32,162 nt of DNA, taken from contig JACRPT010000007.1 of NCBI GenBank assembly GCA_016223045.1, positions 1-32,162 of the forward strand. Reading direction: 5' to 3'. Below, piece by piece: positions 25,800-32,162 of this stretch. Positions within the stretch are counted from its first letter, which is position 1. Each line of letters starts with the position of its first letter. A program made the position numbers and the translations under genes. The notes beneath the pieces are model-generated. The model was not told where the DNA came from and made no database searches. It saw only the letters and a program-made list of their open reading frames with translations. This stretch comes from Candidatus Eiseniibacteriota bacterium. GTDB lineage: Bacteria > Eisenbacteria > RBG-16-71-46.

Positions 25800-25877
25800 A
25801 GCGGAGGGAGCGAGGGCATGAGGAGAGCGGGAGGCGCGGCCGTGGCGATGATGCGGAGCGGAGGGAGCGCAGGCATG
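25800..25877 (+). repeat. 57-bp tandem repeat carrying RBS and ATG at the dsbD start
   Basis: AGCGGAGGGAGCGAGGGCATG (25800-25820) recurs with two changes at 25857-25877. Each copy has GGAGGG upstream of an ATG in the same frame. The result is three in-frame starts (25791, 25818, 25875). Confidence 0.8.
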
Positions 25878-27824
25878 GGAAAGGCGGGAAGCGCGGCGCT
25901 GGCCGCGGCGCTGGCGCTGGCATGGGCCCTGCCCGCGCGTGCTCAACTCGGAGGCGGGGCCGCGGTGCCGATCCCGAAGGCCGAGACGCTGGTGCGCGCG
26001 AGCGCGACGCCCGTGACCATCACCGCGGGCGGGCGCGCCGGGGCGAGCGTCACGCTCGCCATCCAGCCGGGCTGGCACATCAACGCGAGTCCGCCCTCGC
26101 CCGACTACATGATCCCGACCACCGTCGAGCTGAAGGGTGCGGAAGGGCTCACCGCCGGCAGGCCGGCCTACCCGGCGGGTACGCCGATGAAGGTGGGCTT
26201 CGACGAGAGCCCGATCTCGGTCTACAGCGGCCAGGCGGTGGTGAAGCTGGTGCTCGCCGCCGCGCCCGGGGCGCCGAACGGCACCCACGTCCTGAAGGGC
26301 AAGGTGCGCTTCCAGGCCTGCAACGACCAGGTGTGCCTGGCCCCCGCGGGCGTGCCCTTCGAGATCGCGGCCACGGTGTCGGGCGGTACGAGCGCGGCGC
26401 CTCCGCAGGCGGGCGCTGCCGCGCCCGGCGCCGCGCGCGCCCCACCGCCGCAGCGCGCGCCCGGGGCGACGCCCGCTCCCGGCGCGGAGTCCATTCCGGC
26501 GACGACGCCCGCGCCCGCGACGCTCCAGTCGCCCGCGCCGGGCGTGACGCAGGTGCCGGGCTCCGCGCCCGCTTCCGGCGGCGCCAGCATCCTCGACAAC
26601 CCGATCGCGCGCGCGCTCGACCGCGGCGGCTGGGCCGCGTTCCTGACGCTCTTCCTGGTCGGCCTGGCGCTCAATCTCACGCCCTGCGTCTATCCGATGC
26701 TCGGCGTCACCGTCTCGATCTTCGGCGCGCGCCGCGCCGCGCCGCCGCTCCAGGTGTTCGCCTTCGCCGTGCTCTACGTGCTCGGGATGGCGGTGATGTA
26801 CAGCGCGCTCGGGCTGGTCGCCGCCTTGACCGGCGGGCTGTTCGGCGGCTTCCTTGCGAACCCCCTCGTGCTGGCCGCCATCGGACTGCTGATGCTGGCG
26901 CTCGCGCTCTCGATGTTCGGGCTCTACGAGTTCCAGATCCCGCCGCAGTTGCTCTCGAAGCTCGGCGGCGCCGGCGCCACCAGCGCCGCCGGCGTGTTCT
27001 TCTCGGGACTGGTGGTCGGCATCTTCGCCGCGCCCTGCATCGGGCCGCCGGTGGTGGCGCTGCTCGCCATCGTCGGCGCGAAGGGTGACCCGTGGTTCGG
27101 CTTCACCACCCTGTTCACGCTCGCGCTCGGCCTGGGCGCGCCGTACCTGGTGCTCGGCACGTTCTCCAACCTGCTCCAGAACCTGCCGCGCTCGGGCGAA
27201 TGGATGGTGTGGGTGAAGAAGGTGTTCGGCGTGATCCTGGTTGCGGTGGGCGCCTTCTACCTGCTGCTCGCGCTGGCGCCGAAGTGGGCGGGCTGGGTGG
27301 TGCCGGCGGCGCTGGTGCTGGGCGGGCTCTACCTCGGCTTCGTCGAAAGAAGCGCGAGCGCCCGCCGCGGCTTCCGCGCGCTCAAGCGGGCGACCGGCCT
27401 CGCCGCGCTCGCCGCGGGCGTGTTCATCATCGTCACCACGCCCGCGCGCGGCATCGCGTTCCGCGGCTTCGCGCCCGCCGATCTCGAGGCCGCGCTCAGG
27501 GGCGGCAGGATCGCGATGCTCGACTTCTCCGCCGACTGGTGCGTGCCGTGCCACGAGCTCGACCGCCGGACCTTCACCGACCGCCGCGTCATCGCGCGCG
27601 CGCGCGACTTCGAGACGTTCAAGGTGGACCTCACGCACTACGACTCCCCGGACGCCGAGCGCTGGCGCCGGCAGTATCGCATCTCGGGTGTGCCCACAAT
27701 CGTGTTCCTCGCCCCGGACGGCAGCGAGGTGCGCGCCGCGCGCGTCGAGGGCTTCCTGCCGCCCGCGCGCTTCCTCGAGAAGATGGAGCTGGCCGCCGCC
27801 GCGGGCGAGCGCGCGGCGGAGTAG
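25875..27824 (+). CDS. dsbD: Thiol:disulfide interchange protein DsbD
   Basis: About 649 residues from the ATG at 25875, the start that puts a clean signal peptide first (MGKAGSAALAAALALAWALP, cleaved after ARA). The periplasmic N-terminal domain has the Cys pair in FQACNDQVCLAP (about 147-153). A Pro/Ala linker follows, then the eight-helix core with LNLTPCVYPMLGV (about 268) and GIFAAPCIGPPVVALLAIV (about 386), the two membrane cysteines. The C-terminal thioredoxin domain has FSADWCVPCHELDRRTF (about 554). DsbD carries electrons from cytoplasmic thioredoxin to periplasmic proteins. All six expected cysteines are present. Starts at 25791 (ATGA overlap with the DUF255 gene) and 25818 are also possible. 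The neighbouring DUF255 protein is a likely client or partner. Confidence 0.92.
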   Translation: MGKAGSAALAAALALAWALPARAQLGGGAAVPIPKAETLVRASATPVTITAGGRAGASVTLAIQPGWHINASPPSPDYMIPTTVELKGAEGLTAGRPAYPAGTPMKVGFDESPISVYSGQAVVKLVLAAAPGAPNGTHVLKGKVRFQACNDQVCLAPAGVPFEIAATVSGGTSAAPPQAGAAAPGAARAPPPQRAPGATPAPGAESIPATTPAPATLQSPAPGVTQVPGSAPASGGASILDNPIARALDRGGWAAFLTLFLVGLALNLTPCVYPMLGVTVSIFGARRAAPPLQVFAFAVLYVLGMAVMYSALGLVAALTGGLFGGFLANPLVLAAIGLLMLALALSMFGLYEFQIPPQLLSKLGGAGATSAAGVFFSGLVVGIFAAPCIGPPVVALLAIVGAKGDPWFGFTTLFTLALGLGAPYLVLGTFSNLLQNLPRSGEWMVWVKKVFGVILVAVGAFYLLLALAPKWAGWVVPAALVLGGLYLGFVERSASARRGFRALKRATGLAALAAGVFIIVTTPARGIAFRGFAPADLEAALRGGRIAMLDFSADWCVPCHELDRRTFTDRRVIARARDFETFKVDLTHYDSPDAERWRRQYRISGVPTIVFLAPDGSEVRAARVEGFLPPARFLEKMELAAAAGERAAE

Positions 27825-27840
27825 CGGGAAGCGACGGGAC

Positions 27841-27867
27841 GGGCCGGCGCCCCCGCGGCGCCGGCCC
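27841..27867. terminator. 11-bp GC hairpin between convergent genes
   Basis: GGGCCGGCGCC and GGCGCCGGCCC pair perfectly around the loop CCCGC, 16 bases after the dsbD stop and 24 bases before the end of the convergent gene. Its position suits a bidirectional terminator even though it lacks a T-tract. Confidence 0.6.
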
Positions 27868-27891
27868 CCGGTCGTCCGCTGCGGCAGCGGC

Positions 27892-28311
27892 CTACATCAT
27901 CGTGGCGATGGAGATCTCCTTCCACTGGCCGTCAGCGCCCTTCACCTCGACCTTGTCGGGACGCAGCGAGCCCTGGTACACCTTCGCGCCGGTCACGCGC
28001 GCCTCCTTAGCCATGTGGTCGGCGAACGCGCCCGACGGCGCCACCAGCACGATCACCTGCCCGTTCGCGGTCCGCAGCCCGACCGGCAGCCCCATCTTCG
28101 CGCACGCCGCGGCGCACGACGGCACCCTGCCCTTCGGCGTGTCGTGGTCGCCGCCGACGTTCGCAGGATTCATCGAGTAGCACTTGGTGTCCACAAGCAC
28201 GCCGGTCACCGTGACCGCCTTCTCCTTCGGCATCGCCATCTGCGCATACCCGGCGGCCGCGACGAACAGGCCCGCTGCCACCAGCACCCACACTCCAGCG
28301 GTACGACGCAT
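27892..28311 (-). CDS. Exported small protein with conserved-looking Cys/His pattern
   Basis: 139 residues with a signal peptide (about 1-23, ending GYA). The mature part reads VTVTGVLVDTKCYSMN, GDHDTPKG, VPSCAAACAKMGLPVGL and GQVIVLVAPSGAFADHM. The pattern Cys44, His56, Cys66-x3-Cys70, followed by G-x-P, recurs in small exported proteins of several phyla. The role is not known; metal or haem binding or redox chemistry are possibilities. AAAGGAG lies seven bases before the ATG at 28311. It is convergent with dsbD, whose product could keep these cysteines reduced. Confidence 0.7.
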   Translation of the reverse strand: MRRTAGVWVLVAAGLFVAAAGYAQMAMPKEKAVTVTGVLVDTKCYSMNPANVGGDHDTPKGRVPSCAAACAKMGLPVGLRTANGQVIVLVAPSGAFADHMAKEARVTGAKVYQGSLRPDKVEVKGADGQWKEISIATMM

Positions 28312-28412
28312 CAAGATCTCCTTTTCGGCCTGCGAGGGAATCCGCCAGCCCGCGCGGTGGCCGGATCCCGCGCGGTCGTTCAGCAGATGAGACTCGGAGG
28401 GGGCCGGGGCGT

Positions 28413-28418
28413 TACACT
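28413..28418 (+). promoter_or_regulatory. Possible -10 element of the second sigma-factor operon
   Basis: TACACT lies 30 bases before the TTG start at 28449 in GC-rich surroundings; TGAGAC upstream could act as a poor -35 at a wide spacing. Confidence 0.3.
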
Positions 28419-28448
28419 GCGGCGGTTCGCCGGACGGAAGGAGGCCCG

Positions 28449-29123
28449 TTGGGGCGGGAAACGGTCGGGGACGACGCGGAGCTGCTCGCGCGCCTGCGTG
28501 CACGCGACGAGGCGGCGTTCGCCGAGCTGCTCGGGCGGCTGCACTCCGGGCTGCTGGCCGCGGCGCGCGCGATCGTGCCGACGGCGGAGATCGCGCAGGA
28601 GGCGGTGCAGGACACCTGGCTCTCGGTGGTGCGCAACCTCGACGGTTTCGAGGGCCGTTCCTCGCTCAGCACCTGGATCTACACCATCCTCATCAATCGC
28701 GCCCGCACGCTGGCCGCTCGCGAGCGGCGCACGGCATCGTCCGCCGCCTACGCAGCGACACCCGCGGGCGACGGGGACGGCGAGGATGACGAGCCCGGCC
28801 TGGGCGCAGCGGGCCGCTGGGAACAGCCGCCCGCGCCCTGGGGGCTCGATGACCCGGCTGCGGCGATGGCGAGCCGGGAGACCCTCGAGGTGGTGGAGCG
28901 GGCGCTCGCGACGCTGCCGGAGGCCCAGCGCCTCGCCGTGGTCCTCCGGGACGTGGAGGGACTTCCCGCCGGGGACGCGTGTAACATCCTCGCCGTGTCC
29001 GAGTCGAATCTACGGGTGCTGCTGCACCGCGGGCGGCAGAAGGTGCGCCGGGCCCTCGACCAGTACATGAAGGAGGGCACGCGTCCCTCGCGCCCGCCTC
29101 CTGCAGGAAAGGCGCGACGATGA
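28449..29123 (+). CDS. ECF sigma factor
   Basis: 224 residues from a TTG start that is strongly supported by GAAGGAGG four bases upstream. Region 2 reads LLARLRARDEAAFAELLGRL, IAQEAVQDTWLSVVRNLDGF and SSLSTWIYTILINRARTLAA. A linker of about 60 residues rich in Gly, Asp and Glu follows. Region 4 is complete: VVERALATLPEAQRLAVVLR, DVEGLPAGDACNILAVSESN and LRVLLHRGRQKVRRAL. It should direct RNA polymerase to a dedicated promoter set. The next gene, an anti-sigma factor, starts within its stop codon (ATGA). This full-length copy is the useful reference for the gap in the other ECF gene at 22082. Confidence 0.92.
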   Translation: MGRETVGDDAELLARLRARDEAAFAELLGRLHSGLLAAARAIVPTAEIAQEAVQDTWLSVVRNLDGFEGRSSLSTWIYTILINRARTLAARERRTASSAAYAATPAGDGDGEDDEPGLGAAGRWEQPPAPWGLDDPAAAMASRETLEVVERALATLPEAQRLAVVLRDVEGLPAGDACNILAVSESNLRVLLHRGRQKVRRALDQYMKEGTRPSRPPPAGKARR

Positions 29124-29371
29124 TCGGGATGCTCAGGTGCCGGGAGGTCGTGAGCCTGGCGGGCGACTACATCGAGCGCCGGCTGCGGCTGCGCCGGCGG
29201 CTCGCCGTGCTGCTGCACCTCGCGATGTGCCGCGGCTGCCGCGCCTACATCGAGCAGCTGCGGCTCACGCTGCTCGCGCTCGCGTCGCGCCCACGCACCG
29301 CTCCCGCAGCGGACGAGCGCGACGCGCTGCTGCGCGCGTTCCGCGAAGGCCCGGGCAGGCCGGGCGTCTGA
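29120..29371 (+). CDS. Small soluble zinc anti-sigma factor (zf-HC2 type)
   Basis: 83 residues starting at the ATG that overlaps the sigma stop. It contains Cys7 and H33-x3-C37-x2-C40 (HLAMCRGC), the zinc anti-sigma motif, within a short helical protein. There is no transmembrane segment, so unlike the partner at 22756 it should be cytoplasmic. Such soluble forms can sense redox or metal state directly through the zinc site. The assignment follows from the motif and the coupled sigma gene. Confidence 0.85.
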   Translation: MIGMLRCREVVSLAGDYIERRLRLRRRLAVLLHLAMCRGCRAYIEQLRLTLLALASRPRTAPAADERDALLRAFREGPGRPGV

Positions 29372-29479
29372 GCCCGTGCCGCCCGGGGCACCGGCGGCGG
29401 ATGATCCACTCGGTGGCGCAGTCGCAGGACCACGCGTCCTGCGAGCGGTGCGGCCCGGGCATCGCGCCCTGCGCGACGG

Positions 29480-29971
29480 CTACAGCCTGAAGCGCAGCCC
29501 TGCGAGCAGCTTGAGGTCCGGCACCTCGCTGTTGCCGAGGCCGAAGCGCATCTCACCGAACCAGTGGTTGCCCGAGGCGAGCGGCGCGTCGAAGCCGAGC
29601 GCGATGTTGAGCGCCAGGTCGGTCGAGGTGTCGTCGCGCAGCCCCGGCGGCATGTCGATGCTGATCGAGTTCACGCCCAGGCCGGCGCCGAGGTACGGCC
29701 GCCAGTTCGAGCCCGACATGCGCGCGTGGTAGAGCAGGTCGCCGTTGAAGGCGATGATCGTGCGGTCGCTGCCGAGGCCGATCTCCAGGCTGGGGTCGAA
29801 GCTCCACGGGGCGGCGAACCCCGTGATGGTCAACTGGCCGCCGAGGACGACCTGGTCCGGGCTGACGCTGAAGCCGACCCGGGGCCCGCCCGAGACGACG
29901 GACGAGGACGCAGCGAATGCGACGGCGGGCAGCACGGCGAGCGCGCCGGTGAGAAGCAGCTTCCTGAACAT
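29480..29971 (-). CDS. Small outer-membrane beta-barrel-like protein
   Basis: 163 residues with a signal peptide (about 1-20, ending AFA). Alternating hydrophobic/polar strands follow: PRVGFSVSPDQVVLGGQLTI, SLEIGLGSDRTIIAFNGDLL, WRPYLGAGLGVNSISIDM, TDLALNIALGFDAPL, HWFGEMRFGLG and LKLLAGLRFRL. This matches a small eight-stranded barrel of the OmpA/OmpW-like type with short turns. GGGAGG lies six bases before the ATG at 29971. The function is unknown, probably structural or a small pore. It is divergent from the protease/PDZ gene and convergent with the anti-sigma gene. Confidence 0.75.
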   Translation of the reverse strand: MFRKLLLTGALAVLPAVAFAASSSVVSGGPRVGFSVSPDQVVLGGQLTITGFAAPWSFDPSLEIGLGSDRTIIAFNGDLLYHARMSGSNWRPYLGAGLGVNSISIDMPPGLRDDTSTDLALNIALGFDAPLASGNHWFGEMRFGLGNSEVPDLKLLAGLRFRL

Positions 29972-30134
29972 GGTGTTCCTCCCTTCGGGCGTGGGGAGCG
30001 CCGGTGGGTGCGGGCAAGATAGCCGCGGGTGCCGGGCAAGGCAACCCGGCGAAGAACGCCGAGCAAGGAGCGCGCCCGGCGGCCGGTTCCCCGCGCGGGT
30101 CGCTCCGGGTTCGTGCTTCCCGCGGACTCTACGC

Positions 30135-30140
30135 TATCCT
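30135..30140 (+). promoter_or_regulatory. Possible -10 element of the aspartyl protease gene
   Basis: TATCCT within CTACGCTATCCTGCGG, 46 bases before the ATG at 30187. A weak -35 (TCGTGC) may lie 18 bases upstream. Confidence 0.3.
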
Positions 30141-30186
30141 GCGGCGCTGTTCACGGCCACGCCATCCCGCCGGCCCGGAGGGTCCC

Positions 30187-32073
30187 ATGAACCGTGCATT
30201 CCGCCCGCAGCGGCTGGGCCCGCTGCTGTTGCTCGGTGCCACGCTCGTTGCGCTTCCGGCACGCGCCGCGATTACACCCGGAGCCCGCGAGGTCCTCGAC
30301 CGCTACGTCCAGGCGATGGGGGGCAGGGCGTTCCTCGAGCTGCGCGCGCTGCACACCAGGTCCACGCTCTCCGCGTTCGGGCTCAAGGGCTCGACCGAGT
30401 CGTGGATGGTGCGCCCGAACCTCCACGCCAGCCTCACCGAGATCGGCCCGCTCAAGCTGCGCGACGGCTTCGACGGCACCACGGCGTGGCGCACCGACCC
30501 GGGCGGCAAGATCCTCACGCTCGACGGCAAGGACCTGGAGCGCCTCCGGGCCAGCGCGTGGTTCGACGCCGAGGGCTACCTGCTTCCCGACCAGGGTGGC
30601 GGGAGCGTGGCGATGACGGGCACGGAGCAGGACTCGGCCGGGAGCTACGCGGTGCTCGAGATCACGCCGCCGGTGGGCAAACCGCGCCGCTACTGGTTCG
30701 ACGAGAAGAGCGGGCTGCCGGTGAAGCAGGAGGCGAAGAACGACCAGCAGACCATCGTCGGCCGCGCCCTTGCCTGGCGGACGGTGGCGGGCGTGCTGGT
30801 GGAGGAGCGCTCGGTGACCGAGATCGCGGGGATGCCGGCCAACACCATCACGCTGACGCTCGACTCGGCGTGGGTGAACGAGGAGATCCCGGCCGCGCTG
30901 TTCGCAAAGCCCGCCGAGGGCGGGGGCGAGCCGGTGCACTGGCTCGGAACCCCCGGCGTGGCGAAGCTGCCGTTCGAGTACCGCGGCCGGCACGTGTGGG
31001 TGCGCGCGTCGGTGAACGGCGGCCCGCCCGCCGACTTCATCTTCGACACCGGGGCGAGCATCACGGTGATCGACAGCGCCTACGCCGCGAAGATCGGGCT
31101 CGAGACCCAGGGGCGCCAGCAGGCGCAGGGCGCGGGCGCGTCGGGGGGCGCGTCGTTCGCGCAGCTCCAGTCGCTGCGCGTGGCCGGAGCGGACGGCGAC
31201 GGGGTCGAGCTCGCGGACGTCAAGGTCGGCGTGCTCTCGGTGAACGGCGTGCTCGGCCCGTTCTTCTGGAAGGACGCGGCCGGCGTGATCGGCTTCGACT
31301 TCGTCGTCCGCTTCGTGGACGAGGTGGACTACGACCGGCGCCTGCTGACGCTCTACGATTCGAAGAGCTTCGCGTACGCCGGCAAGGGTGCGGCCGTGCC
31401 GATGACGCTCGCCGGCCACACGCCGGTGGTGAAGATGAAGCTCGACGGCGCCATCGAGGGCGACTTCCGCGTGGACGTGGGCAGCGGCTCGACCGTGGAC
31501 CTGCACGGCCCGTTCGTGAAGCAGAACGGGCTCGACGCGAAGGCCGGCCGCTCGGTCCCGGTCACCGGCGGCGGCTTCGGCGGCACCTTCACCTCGCGCA
31601 TCACGCGATTGAAGAAGCTCGAGCTCGGGCCCTACGCGTGGGACGACCCGGTGGTGTCGCTGTCCGAGGCGACGAGCGGCGCGTTCACCAGCGAGGACTA
31701 CGCCGGCAACATCGGCAACCGCCTGCTCGAGCGCTTCAGGTGCACCTTCGACTACGACCGCCGCGTGCTGTACCTCGAGCCGGGGAAGAAGTTCGCGGAG
31801 CGCGATCGTTTCACCCGCTCGGGGTTCCAGCTCGCGCGCTTCGGCGACACCGTGAAGGCGATGCAGGTGCTGCCCGGCTCGCCGGCGGAGAAGGCGGGGC
31901 TCCAGGCCGGCGACGAAGTGACCGCCATTGATGGCAGGCCGGTCGGTCCGATGACTCCCGACGACGTGACCGCGCTGCTGGACGATGGCGAGCCGGGGAG
32001 CAGGCACACGCTTACGGTGAAGCGCGAGGGCGGGGAGAGGACGCTGAAGATCAGGCTGAAGGAGATGCTCTAA
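30187..32073 (+). CDS. Exported retropepsin-like aspartyl protease with PDZ domain
   Basis: 628 residues with a signal peptide (about 1-28, ending ARA). Residues 30-250 resemble the LolA/LppX-like fold (YVQAMGGRAFLELRALHTRS ... TEIGPLKLRDGFDGTTAW). The first aspartyl-protease half has ADFIFDTGASITVIDS with Asp287. The second half has GDFRVDVGSGSTVDLHG, where Asp430 is in DVGS rather than the usual DTG/DSG. A PDZ domain closes the protein (about 550-625, VLPGSPAEKAGLQAGDEVTA). It probably acts in the periplasm or at the surface; the PDZ part may recognise C-terminal tails. Two halves in one chain suggest a pseudo-dimer, with the second site perhaps weak. GGAGGG precedes the ATG. Confidence 0.85.
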   Translation: MNRAFRPQRLGPLLLLGATLVALPARAAITPGAREVLDRYVQAMGGRAFLELRALHTRSTLSAFGLKGSTESWMVRPNLHASLTEIGPLKLRDGFDGTTAWRTDPGGKILTLDGKDLERLRASAWFDAEGYLLPDQGGGSVAMTGTEQDSAGSYAVLEITPPVGKPRRYWFDEKSGLPVKQEAKNDQQTIVGRALAWRTVAGVLVEERSVTEIAGMPANTITLTLDSAWVNEEIPAALFAKPAEGGGEPVHWLGTPGVAKLPFEYRGRHVWVRASVNGGPPADFIFDTGASITVIDSAYAAKIGLETQGRQQAQGAGASGGASFAQLQSLRVAGADGDGVELADVKVGVLSVNGVLGPFFWKDAAGVIGFDFVVRFVDEVDYDRRLLTLYDSKSFAYAGKGAAVPMTLAGHTPVVKMKLDGAIEGDFRVDVGSGSTVDLHGPFVKQNGLDAKAGRSVPVTGGGFGGTFTSRITRLKKLELGPYAWDDPVVSLSEATSGAFTSEDYAGNIGNRLLERFRCTFDYDRRVLYLEPGKKFAERDRFTRSGFQLARFGDTVKAMQVLPGSPAEKAGLQAGDEVTAIDGRPVGPMTPDDVTALLDDGEPGSRHTLTVKREGGERTLKIRLKEML

Positions 32074-32078
32074 ATCGT

Positions 32079-32096
32079 TTCGCCTGAATCGGCGAA
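32079..32096 (+). terminator. Small hairpin after the aspartyl protease gene
   Basis: TTCGCC and GGCGAA pair around TGAATC, five bases after the stop codon. No T-tract follows, so termination is only suggested. The remaining bases to the window end are relatively AT-rich and show no gene. Confidence 0.35.
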
Positions 32097-32162
32097 GGGC
32101 TTGAAAAACGTGAGACCTGCCTTTATCTCTGAGGTTGTCGAAGTCCAGCAGCCCAGAGACAA

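Overview
The window is about 32 kb of very GC-rich bacterial chromosome. It encodes secreted proteins with an FlgD-type Ig-like C-terminal domain (motif GRRV, ending in VYLARL...VVVR), lipoproteins, a beta-barrel, ECF sigma/anti-sigma pairs and DsbD. Together these point to a diderm, high-GC member of the FCB-like lineages, for example Candidatus Eisenbacteria. That placement is inferred from gene style; no rRNA or tRNA is present to confirm it.

Layout. 1-2.06 kb (lower GC, minus strand): the start of a tiny basic protein resembling the bS22/AURKAIP1-type ribosomal peptide, an exported propeller-like protein, a truncated tandem copy of that protein, and about 0.5 kb of unassigned DNA. 2.06-7.2 kb: a membrane-anchored TPR protein diverging from a two-gene SbcD/SbcC-like (YhaO/YhaN-type) operon. 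7.25-11.7 kb: an exported M28 peptidase of the glutamate carboxypeptidase II type and a DUF2079 polytopic membrane protein. 11.73-13.30 kb: a complete IS110-family (IS1111-like) insertion sequence with 14-bp inverted repeats and a structured right-hand non-coding region that is a bridge-RNA candidate. Its right end cuts off the tail of a secreted repeat protein (13.3-15.36 kb, minus). 15.5-16.5 kb: a glycosidase-like lipoprotein. 16.5-19.6 kb (lower GC, minus): a propeller-gene fragment, a small probable lipoprotein, and a C39-like cysteine protease with an FlgD-type tail. 19.7-21.9 kb (minus): an exported TIM-barrel protein and a small membrane protein. 22.1-23.3 kb: an ECF sigma factor that appears to lack most of region 4, translationally coupled to a zinc anti-sigma factor. 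23.5-27.8 kb: a DUF255 thioredoxin-fold protein coupled to DsbD. 27.9-32.1 kb: an exported Cys/His protein, a second and intact ECF sigma factor with a soluble zinc anti-sigma factor, a small outer-membrane beta-barrel protein, and an exported aspartyl-protease/PDZ protein.

How the genes fit together. Most products act at the envelope: secreted peptidases, propeller proteins, glycosidase-like proteins, thiol-redox proteins and envelope-type sigma regulation. Translational coupling recurs (ATGA at 4319 and 29120, TGATG at 22754, TTGA at 9619). The points that most deserve a second look are the IS110 element with its candidate bridge RNA and the damage it did next door, the sigma factor with an in-frame gap in region 4, the SbcC-like ATPase with a membrane hairpin in place of a zinc hook and an altered P-loop, and the DUF255-DsbD pairing. 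I did not find a complete, clearly new defence or biosynthetic system. I saw no CRISPR array, tRNA, rRNA or phage module.
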